Virus record (IMG/VR): IMGVR_UViG_3300032288_001804
Coordinates: 32,428 to 96,427 of that record
Source: a virus
Direction: 5' to 3' (one strand)
DNA length: 64,000 nucleotides
A program made the translations under genes and the position numbers. The first letter of the stretch is position 1. Each line of letters begins with the position of its first letter. This document shows, in pieces, positions 48,292 to 54,344 of the stretch. Below the pieces are notes generated by a model. The model did not search any database. It was not told the origin of the DNA and worked only from the letters and a program-made list of their open reading frames with translations.

Positions 48292-48996
48292 TTAGTTATT
48301 TTGTTCAGAAGCATTAGACTCCCGAGTATATTGATTAAATGATTCTATATCTCCGGCAAGAATTGATGCTGCTACATCTACAAGTACTTCAACAACATCA
48401 TCTGGAAATTCGCATAATACTTCTTCTGTTGATGTCTGTAGGGTATAGGGGTCTGCGCAACCCAGAATTTGAATTCTTGTTGGAACTTTATAGTAAGTTG
48501 CTTTAATAGATTTTACAGTAAACTCATCATTAGTATAAACTTTAACTTTACTTGACATCATCGTTGCAAAAGTCTCACGCCATTCAAAACTTGGCTTACG
48601 CAAAAAATCATTAAGTAAAACACTAACGTTAGCCTCCTCTGCTAAATATACCACCATATCTTTCTCCTCATTGCAGCATTTACTTACTGCTTTAACATCT
48701 ATTCTTTTAAACTCCATCCAGTCATCTGGTAATGCTTCAGTAATAACATATTTATCACCATAAGTAAAAGCAAGATCTTCAGATTTAAGCATAATCATAA
48801 GATCATCAATCTTACGATTACTTTGCTCATCCCCTTGTCTAAGAATATTGTTACCAACAAGTTGACGGCGCACCCACTCTATTTGAGCTTTATTAAAAGC
48901 TTCAACTATTTGCCAACATTCAAAGTTGTCATAGTCTTGGCTATCAAGCTTGTTGAGTCGCTCCTTAATCTTTATTTGTATGGTAGTATTATTCAT
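48292..48996 (-). CDS. Neck ring/adaptor-like protein (234 aa)
   Basis: N-terminal helices (TIQIKIKERLNKLDSQDYDN; CWQIVEAFNKAQIEWVRRQL) precede a strand TEALPDDWMEFKRIDVKAVS, a beta-rich centre (KVKVYTNDEFTVKSIKATYY) and a C-terminal helix (EVLVDVAASILAGDIESF). This parallels the 224- and 303-aa proteins and fits the portal-adaptor/ring class that follows the capsid gene in crAss-like phages. Its ATG overlaps the TGA of the upstream 49-aa gene (ATGA). Which ring it forms is undetermined. Confidence 0.7.
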   Translation of the reverse strand: MNNTTIQIKIKERLNKLDSQDYDNFECWQIVEAFNKAQIEWVRRQLVGNNILRQGDEQSNRKIDDLMIMLKSEDLAFTYGDKYVITEALPDDWMEFKRIDVKAVSKCCNEEKDMVVYLAEEANVSVLLNDFLRKPSFEWRETFATMMSSKVKVYTNDEFTVKSIKATYYKVPTRIQILGCADPYTLQTSTEEVLCEFPDDVVEVLVDVAASILAGDIESFNQYTRESNASEQNN

Positions 48997-49142
48997 TTCT
49001 TAGAACCACCTTTTTTCTTAATAACACCGCGTCCTTTAAGAATATCAGCTTTGGTTATTTTACCATCTTTATTAAGATCTGGAAATTTTTTTGATCCCCC
49101 AGCTTTCATTTTAACAGAACCACAAGTTGCACACTTTTTCAT
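48993..49142 (-). CDS. Mini-protein with CxxC and a single EF-hand-like loop (49 aa)
   Basis: The frame reads MKKCATCGSVKMKAGG and then FPDLNKDGKITKADILKGRG with a basic tail. DLNKDGKITKAD matches a calcium-binding EF-hand/dockerin-type loop (D, N, D, G, I and D at the canonical places), and CATC could bind zinc. The stop TGA overlaps the ATG of the ring-like gene by the ATGA arrangement, supporting translation. It is the last of seven tiny basic proteins in tandem. A structural calcium-binding role in the head is possible but is inference. Confidence 0.65.
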   Translation of the reverse strand: MKKCATCGSVKMKAGGSKKFPDLNKDGKITKADILKGRGVIKKKGGSKK

Positions 49143-49154
49143 AGTATTATAGTT

Positions 49155-49400
49155 TTAGCATTTCCATTTTCTAAGTGACTTATTAATCCTGCTATTAGGA
49201 TCATTAGCCGTTTTAGCACTAGTAAGCTTCTTCTTCATCCCAGACATTCTTGCACAAAAGCTTTTCTTTCTAGGCCCACCCTCTGGTTGAGGTGCTTTAA
49301 TATCATGACCTGCAGCTTTTAAAGATGCACGTCCTTTAGCGTTAAGTCCTCCACTTGGAGACTTACCTTCTTTTCTTTGCCATGCTGGACTTTTTGCCAT
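49155..49400 (-). CDS. Small conserved basic phage protein (81 aa)
   Basis: The sequence begins MAKSPAWQRKEGKSPSGGLN and continues KGRASLKAAGHDIKAPQPEGG, then PRKKSFCARMSGMKKKLTSAK. This AWxRKEGK...GGLNAKGR...PEGGPRKKSFCARM pattern is one I recognise from many tailed phages of diverse hosts, with no established function. It is basic and largely unstructured, suggesting DNA or capsid association. The gene overlaps the upstream 87-aa gene by 38 bases and is separated from the EF-hand mini-gene by 12. Confidence 0.75.
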   Translation of the reverse strand: MAKSPAWQRKEGKSPSGGLNAKGRASLKAAGHDIKAPQPEGGPRKKSFCARMSGMKKKLTSAKTANDPNSRINKSLRKWKC

Positions 49401-49626
49401 TGTCTTTAGGATAAGGGTTTTCTCTATGCCATTTTTTTGTAGCTGCTACTCCTTCGCGTACTGTTTTTGCACCAGCTTTTTTAGTAAGGTTTATGGTATC
49501 CCATTCACCTTTATCTTTAGTAGGATGGTTAACCATTATATCCCCGGGTTTGCCTTTACCTATCTTGTTAGTCTTTTTATAAACCACATGTTTTTCACCT
49601 CCGGCAGATACTCTAGTCTTTGCCAT
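49363..49626 (-). CDS. Small basic protein (87 aa)
   Basis: I start the gene at the ATG encoding MAKTRVSAGGEKHVVYKKTN rather than 87 bases upstream, because the longer version would run deep into the neighbouring 49-aa gene and its extra residues lack the character of the family. This start sits one base after that gene's TAG (TAGTATGGC), the same junction as the next upstream pair. The protein is Lys/Gly-rich (IGKGKPGDIMVNHPTKDKGE; EGVAATKKWHRENPYPKDNG). Function unknown. Confidence 0.7.
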   Translation of the reverse strand: MAKTRVSAGGEKHVVYKKTNKIGKGKPGDIMVNHPTKDKGEWDTINLTKKAGAKTVREGVAATKKWHRENPYPKDNGKKSSMAKKRR

Positions 49627-49627
49627 A

Positions 49628-49777
49628 CTATTTCTTTTTAGCAGTCTTAGCAGACTGGATAAAATCTTTTTTGCTAGGAGCACCCTTTGCCCCTGGCTTA
49701 CGCATCTTCTCACCAGAGCCGGCAGCTATGCGAGCTCTTTTAGCATGAATGTTAGCGTATAATCCTTGCTTTGCCAT
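49628..49777 (-). CDS. Small conserved basic phage protein (49 aa)
   Basis: The protein reads MAKQGLYANIHAKRARIAAG then SGEKMRKPGAKGAPSKKDFI and ends AKTAKKK. The GLYANIHAKRxRIAAGSGEKMRKPGxKGAP pattern is one I recognise in small proteins of many tailed phages. Its role is not established; it is very basic and may bind DNA or the capsid. The TAG stop and next ATG are one base apart. Too short for routine gene finders with a length cut-off, but family likeness and junction pattern make it solid. Confidence 0.75.
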   Translation of the reverse strand: MAKQGLYANIHAKRARIAAGSGEKMRKPGAKGAPSKKDFIQSAKTAKKK

Positions 49778-49778
49778 A

Positions 49779-49919
49779 CTATTTATTTTTAGCCATTTTT
49801 TTAAATGTCATTGCTAATGCTTTCCGTTTAGGAGTGCATGTAGCTTTAGTCATAGGTGTACAGTAACCTTTATGTTTAGGATTAACAGCTTTTTGAATCC
49901 ACTTTTTATCTTTAGCCAT
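49779..49919 (-). CDS. Small basic protein with KWIQKA motif (46 aa)
   Basis: The protein begins MAKDKKWIQKAVNPKHKGYC and continues TPMTKATCTPKRKALAMTFK, ending KKMAKNK. Two Cys residues flank Pro/Thr-rich turns and could coordinate metal. The KWIQKA...KHKGYCTPMTK...CTPKRKALA pattern resembles small proteins I know from phage structural clusters. It ends one base before the ATG of the 49-aa gene and starts 5 bases after the stop of the 41-aa gene. No function is known to me. Confidence 0.7.
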   Translation of the reverse strand: MAKDKKWIQKAVNPKHKGYCTPMTKATCTPKRKALAMTFKKMAKNK

Positions 49920-49924
49920 AAAGA

Positions 49925-50050
49925 TTATTTTTTACAACCACAACCAGATTTCTTGGAAGCCGTAGCACCACCTTTTTTATAGGTGGTACCATTGGGCTTA
50001 CCATATGAAATCATTTTCTTTTTTTGTTCAGGCGTTAATAAAGGGTTCAT
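49925..50050 (-). CDS. Mini-protein ending in CGCKK (41 aa)
   Basis: The protein reads MNPLLTPEQKKKMISYGKPN, then GTTYKKGGATASKKSGCGCK and K. An N-terminal helix is followed by a Gly/Lys tail with a CGC pair. Its ATG overlaps the TGA of the upstream 61-aa gene (ATGA), which argues that both are translated. Function unknown; it belongs to the tandem set of tiny basic proteins. Confidence 0.6.
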   Translation of the reverse strand: MNPLLTPEQKKKMISYGKPNGTTYKKGGATASKKSGCGCKK

Positions 50051-50232
50051 CCTTTACGCTTTGGGCTTACTTCAGCAGATTTATTACCACCACCTGAGCG
50101 ACCTTTAGCTACACGCTGAACTTGTGCAGAAGCGTTTCCGCCACCAACACGTCCACCAGGAGTTTTTTGTACCATAACGGAAGCATTAGGATTTTTAACA
50201 CCACCTGTCATCATTTTTTTAACCTTTTTCAT
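50047..50232 (-). CDS. Small Gly/Lys-rich internally repetitive protein (61 aa)
   Basis: Two imperfect repeats are visible: TPGGRVGGGNASAQVQ and AKGRSGGGNKSAEVS, preceded by a related NPNASVMVQK. The protein is basic, Gly-rich and probably unstructured. It is the first of the seven mini-genes and lies 25 bp downstream of the 339-aa gene. It could coat DNA or the inner capsid surface, but this is speculation from composition. Confidence 0.65.
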   Translation of the reverse strand: MKKVKKMMTGGVKNPNASVMVQKTPGGRVGGGNASAQVQRVAKGRSGGGNKSAEVSPKRKG

Positions 50233-50257
50233 TTTAGTATGTTTAATATAAAGATAA

Positions 50258-51277
50258 TTACATATTCCAATACTTCTCCACTTTTTTAGAAATTTGTACT
50301 AAAACATCTTCATTAAGTGGGTTTTTAAAGAACTCTACAATCTCAGCTTGGTTTCTTCCTAGCATTGTATTAGTATCTTTAGTGTATATAATTCCATCTG
50401 TTTTTGCAACAATAAACTTATAATAAGTAGCATCCTTCACAATCGCTTTAAGCTTAAGTGTTTCCATGTCAGCGTTTGCAGCATCTAAGAATGTTTGCGC
50501 AGCACGTATAGGATTTCTTTCCGTGCTTTCTCCATTAATAAAGTTATCCATAATATCGTAAATGATATCATTAGGGGTAGACTTTTTATACTGGGCACTT
50601 GCAATATCCACAACTTTTGCAACATAAAACAACTTATTAGTGTTCTTATCATAAAGTTTTTGCAATTCAGCAAGAGCTTTGTTACGAAGCTTTTTAACCT
50701 CAGTTTTAGTTGAAGCTGTTTCTTCATACTTGTCTAAATAAAAACGTGCGTTCTTATTCATTTTTAATTTAGCATCATCATAGCTTTTTGCTACAATACT
50801 AAATCCTCCGGCGTTAATTGCGTAAAGCTTGATAAGATCATAAGAATCTTTTTCAGGCTCTAAAAATACGGGGTCGTTACCACAACGTATTGTTATTTTA
50901 TTCCAGAACTCATCATTGTCTGGACGTAATAATTTAACTTTATTCCAGAAATCAGGATCTTCTGGACTTATAACATTTGCAGCTAATTCTTTTTCAAGCT
51001 CAGATACAACTGTTCTAATTTCTTTAATCTTTGCTTCACGCTCTTCAGGATCAGCAATTTTTTTAATCTCAGGAGCAAATTCATTAAGTCCTGTTAAGTA
51101 ACGTTTTACACCGTTATTCTCAAGACATGCTAACTGCTCTTCATGGGATACCCCTTCAAAAAGGGTTAAGCCATATTTCTCAAGACCCATATTTGAGTTT
51201 TGATTGTTAAAATAAGGTCTAATTGCAATAGGACCTTTCTTAAGGTGTGCCACCTTTTCTACTAAAGTAAAGCTCAT
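50258..51277 (-). CDS. Capsid-region conserved protein of unknown function (339 aa)
   Basis: The protein is soluble and mostly helical. Segments include LKKGPIAIRPYFNNQNSNM near the N-terminus, IRTVVSELEKELAANVISPE, LIKLYAINAGGFSIVAKSYD, and a helical bundle with KKLRNKALAELQKLYDKNTN. The C-terminus has KYWNM. It is the first gene after the capsid terminator; an AAACCAACA leader but no convincing promoter lies upstream, so expression may depend on readthrough. Position suggests a head accessory or internal protein. I do not recognise its fold. Confidence 0.65.
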   Translation of the reverse strand: MSFTLVEKVAHLKKGPIAIRPYFNNQNSNMGLEKYGLTLFEGVSHEEQLACLENNGVKRYLTGLNEFAPEIKKIADPEEREAKIKEIRTVVSELEKELAANVISPEDPDFWNKVKLLRPDNDEFWNKITIRCGNDPVFLEPEKDSYDLIKLYAINAGGFSIVAKSYDDAKLKMNKNARFYLDKYEETASTKTEVKKLRNKALAELQKLYDKNTNKLFYVAKVVDIASAQYKKSTPNDIIYDIMDNFINGESTERNPIRAAQTFLDAANADMETLKLKAIVKDATYYKFIVAKTDGIIYTKDTNTMLGRNQAEIVEFFKNPLNEDVLVQISKKVEKYWNM

Positions 51278-51317
51278 AACTTGTTGGTTTTATTTTATTG
51301 GTTTTTGTAAAGGTAGT

Positions 51318-51346
51318 AAAAAGGGGGAGGCTTTCAACTCTCCCCC
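51318..51346 (-). terminator. Strong intrinsic terminator after the major capsid gene
   Basis: On the minus strand GGGGGAG, a 10-base loop, CTCCCCC, then TTTTT. A perfect 7-bp GC-rich stem plus U-tract right after the capsid stop insulates this abundant transcript. Confidence 0.85.
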
Positions 51347-51366
51347 AGTTTACATATATTCTAAGA

Positions 51367-53004
51367 TTAGAATGATCCGCCAGTGATTGGGTTACGCATA
51401 ACAATCTTTAATACTTTGGTTGGGTCTTTAACCCAGATCGCAGGCATTGTTTGAGTCATGAATACGCGGTATCCATTGAATTGTCCAGAGCTTTGGAAAC
51501 CTTGGGTACGTCCCATGTAATCCATAGTTCCGTTTTGGTACCACCACTTCAATTGATTATCCCAAGATAACTTCAACAAGAAGATGTTGTCATTAGTGTT
51601 ATCTGTGATATCAAAGATAATGAAGCTATAAGAAGACAATGGGAAACCATCAATGATTGGGTTTTCAATGTCATTGGTGTGTAGGTTATCAAACGCTGGG
51701 TTCAACACAAACTTCACGTTAGCCAAGAATGGAATAACATAAGAAGTAAATGCAAATCCGTAGTTCAAGTCCATACCTTTACCAGTGATTGCTCCAATAC
51801 CATTGTTTTCAGCAGCTTGGATCAACAATCCTGAAGCCATAGCTTCACGCTTGATTGCTTCGTTAACCATGCGCATACCGCCCATACCGGTTTGTACAAT
51901 CAATTGACGCTTAGGATCTGGACCTTGGAACTCAACCTTACCAGCATAGAAGTTGTAAAGCTCAGAGCGGAACAAGTCAAGGTTGAAGTTAGACTTGTTA
52001 TAGATACGCTTGAATGAGTTATCCAATTGCTTCCAAAGACCCACAGATAAACGGATATCATCTGGACCATCTTGACGTACACGTCCACCTTGTCCCCACA
52101 TTAAGTAGGTCTCGATGTCATTAGCTACTTTAGTCAAGTGAGCTGCTTCCATTGTAGTCATGAAGGTACGAGACAATGAACCATTACCCATTGCACGCTT
52201 AACATAATCCTTACCCATGCGAGATACCATAGTATCTAGGTTAGCAATAGATGGATCAATGTTCTTGTCAAAGTTACGCCAGATTTCTACTACTGGTACA
52301 GTACCATCTGCATTCATACCACCCTTGATCATAAGATCCGCGCGAGATGAAATAGAATAGTGTACGTGTGCCTCAGCTCCTCCTACAAAGTTGTAGAACT
52401 CGCGGAAACCTGTTGCAGTAACGATGTCTGAGAAACGCTCTCCATACTCGCCACGTGCAGAACCTTTACGGAAGATTTTAGTACCAGGTGCAAGGATAGA
52501 AGTATCCAAACCATAACTATTATCATTGTTTACTAATTGTACGGTGTAAACAAAACCGTCACCTACTGGAACAATATCATCAGCAGTGATGTACATTTCA
52601 GCACCGTTGTACTTGTCATAAGTGATGATATCACCATGTCCAAATTCACGACGTGAAATTTTGATTTGGAAAGTTGTACCATCAGCACCAAGTGTTAATG
52701 ATTCACCTTCATCAGTAGTTAAAACTTCGTCAACAATGTAAGGAAGATCCATTACAATTGGCGTTTGCCATTTGTACTCTCCACGAGCATTATCAACATT
52801 AATTACGTTCTTTCCACCAAAGCTAGACATTTGGTACAAAGGCATTTCTACCTTTTGTGCCATTGCCCAAAGATCTACTGGTCCTAAATCCATAGGTTCA
52901 GCATTCTTGAGCATGTTAACCAAGTGGTAAGAATCTACGTGTGAACTAGCTGCGTAGTTGGTATCGCGTAGAAATATACCATTGTTTAAAACTGGAGTTG
53001 CCAT
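51367..53004 (-). CDS. Major capsid protein (545 aa)
   Basis: Its place after portal and a scaffold-like gene, its size and its composition fit the HK97-fold major capsid protein of crAss-like phages. Features include the N-terminal MATPVLNNGIFLRDTNYAAS, a glycine-rich centre with SGLLIQAAENNGIGAITGKG, and beta-rich C-terminal sections (FPLSSYSFIIFDITD; LKWWYQNGTMDYMGRTQGF). No protease domain is fused. The gene has its own A-rich leader, nearly identical to that of the 441-aa gene, and is followed by a perfect 7-bp GC hairpin with a U-tract, as expected for a very highly expressed gene. Confidence 0.88.
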   Translation of the reverse strand: MATPVLNNGIFLRDTNYAASSHVDSYHLVNMLKNAEPMDLGPVDLWAMAQKVEMPLYQMSSFGGKNVINVDNARGEYKWQTPIVMDLPYIVDEVLTTDEGESLTLGADGTTFQIKISRREFGHGDIITYDKYNGAEMYITADDIVPVGDGFVYTVQLVNNDNSYGLDTSILAPGTKIFRKGSARGEYGERFSDIVTATGFREFYNFVGGAEAHVHYSISSRADLMIKGGMNADGTVPVVEIWRNFDKNIDPSIANLDTMVSRMGKDYVKRAMGNGSLSRTFMTTMEAAHLTKVANDIETYLMWGQGGRVRQDGPDDIRLSVGLWKQLDNSFKRIYNKSNFNLDLFRSELYNFYAGKVEFQGPDPKRQLIVQTGMGGMRMVNEAIKREAMASGLLIQAAENNGIGAITGKGMDLNYGFAFTSYVIPFLANVKFVLNPAFDNLHTNDIENPIIDGFPLSSYSFIIFDITDNTNDNIFLLKLSWDNQLKWWYQNGTMDYMGRTQGFQSSGQFNGYRVFMTQTMPAIWVKDPTKVLKIVMRNPITGGSF

Positions 53005-53030
53005 GTTTTTTTTGTTTATTTAAGGGTTAA

Positions 53031-54233
53031 TTATCGTTTAAAAAAGCTATCGTTTCTAGGAATACGGCGTTGTACTTTCTCCTCGCTTTCAACTACTGGA
53101 GAACTTACAGTGCGTCGTGCTTCCTCAGTTTTCAATTGGCGCACAGTTTTTTCAACTTGTGCTTGTTTACCTTGATCTTTAATTCTTGCTTTATAACCAT
53201 CTGGGTCAGAAAGCAACCATAAAGCCTCAGCAATTAAATCATGTCTTGGTTCAACATATTGGTATTTCTCCAATAAGTGTCCTAACATGTTAGTTGGTTT
53301 ACCTGAAATAGAAGGGTAGTTAGGTTGAACAAGACCAGCGTATAACATACCTTGTGTCTTTTTATCTAACTTCATTCCACCAAGATCACCATTCTTTAAC
53401 GTTTCATATACATTGTGCATGTATTGTTGAGCTGCAGCTTGCTGTTGTTTTTTCATATGCTCTTGTTGAGCAAGTTTTTGAGCAACAACAGATTCTTGCA
53501 TCTTATCCAACTTTGGCTTAAACTTAAGAGCTTTTGACTCTAGGTCTCCGCGATCACGCCATTGATCAATTTCTTCTTCAATCTCGTCTTCATTACCAAA
53601 GTTGGTAGCTCTTAAATATTCACGTACTATATATTCTTGATCATTTTTATCTCTAGGATCAAGTTGACGATGTTCTTCAACTTCCGCCAAAATTCTAAAT
53701 AGTCCGCGAAGATCTTCTCCACCATCTGCTACATATTTAGCAGCGGCTTGCAACTCTTCAGGTAGTGCTTCAAAAAATTCACGAGGTGTATCCTGGCGAA
53801 CTTTATTTTCACGCTCACTAAAGTTTGCTTCAAGAAGCTCTTCAAAATCTTTTAGTGTATACTCTTCAATTGGCTTATCATCATCAAAAGGTACAATTTG
53901 TCCTTTGTCAATAAGCTTTTTTACAAGCTCCGCTGTACCACTTTTATCTAACTTAGGACGACCTGTAGCTTTAGGTGCTTCAATATCTTCTTCATCATTA
54001 AGTGGTTCATCTAAAAGATTATCTACTTCTGTTTTAGAAATAGGTTTTTCTTTTTCTTCATCATCCTCCTCATTAGGAGTGTCAAGGAACGAGGTGTCAA
54101 CTTTGGGATCCGTGAACACCGACGGCTTTTTTTCTTCAGGAAGCATGATATTATCAGCTCCTGGAATTCCCAATAATTCATCGAGGTTAACTTCAACTTG
54201 TGAAACCTCTGTAGTTTCTTTTTCTGTAGACAT
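53031..54233 (-). CDS. Putative scaffolding protein (400 aa)
   Basis: The N-terminal 150 residues are strikingly acidic (EEDDEEKEKPISKTEVDNLL; PLNDEEDIEAPKATG) with a GRPK patch, followed by helical, charged segments and a Gln-rich coiled coil (QEHMKKQQQAAAQQYM). The C-terminus is basic (RRIPRNDSFFKR). An acidic, helical protein with a basic tail between portal and major capsid genes is the usual profile of a scaffold. An AAACCAACA leader and a TAGATTTG promoter element lie upstream. Identification is by position and composition only. Confidence 0.7.
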   Translation of the reverse strand: MSTEKETTEVSQVEVNLDELLGIPGADNIMLPEEKKPSVFTDPKVDTSFLDTPNEEDDEEKEKPISKTEVDNLLDEPLNDEEDIEAPKATGRPKLDKSGTAELVKKLIDKGQIVPFDDDKPIEEYTLKDFEELLEANFSERENKVRQDTPREFFEALPEELQAAAKYVADGGEDLRGLFRILAEVEEHRQLDPRDKNDQEYIVREYLRATNFGNEDEIEEEIDQWRDRGDLESKALKFKPKLDKMQESVVAQKLAQQEHMKKQQQAAAQQYMHNVYETLKNGDLGGMKLDKKTQGMLYAGLVQPNYPSISGKPTNMLGHLLEKYQYVEPRHDLIAEALWLLSDPDGYKARIKDQGKQAQVEKTVRQLKTEEARRTVSSPVVESEEKVQRRIPRNDSFFKR

Positions 54234-54274
54234 GTTTGTTGGTTTTAGTATTAATGTCCTATTAACAATATAGG

Positions 54275-54282
54275 CAAATCTA
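54275..54282 (-). promoter_or_regulatory. Candidate -7 element upstream of scaffold/capsid genes
   Basis: Minus-strand TAGATTTG fits TAnnTTTG in the 111-bp gap before the scaffold gene. A TTTG lies 30 bp upstream, too far for a normal -33 box, so this promoter is weak or the match is chance. The gap holds no gene. Confidence 0.35.
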
Positions 54283-54344
54283 TTTAAATAAATTTAATAA
54301 GTTTTAATGTTGCAAAAAAAATTCGGCATTAGATAGCTATACCC

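Noticed and set aside
49627-49713. Upstream start giving a 116-aa version of the 87-aa protein
   Set aside because: It would overlap the well-supported 49-aa gene for almost its whole C-terminal half; the ATG at 49626 directly after that gene's stop is better.
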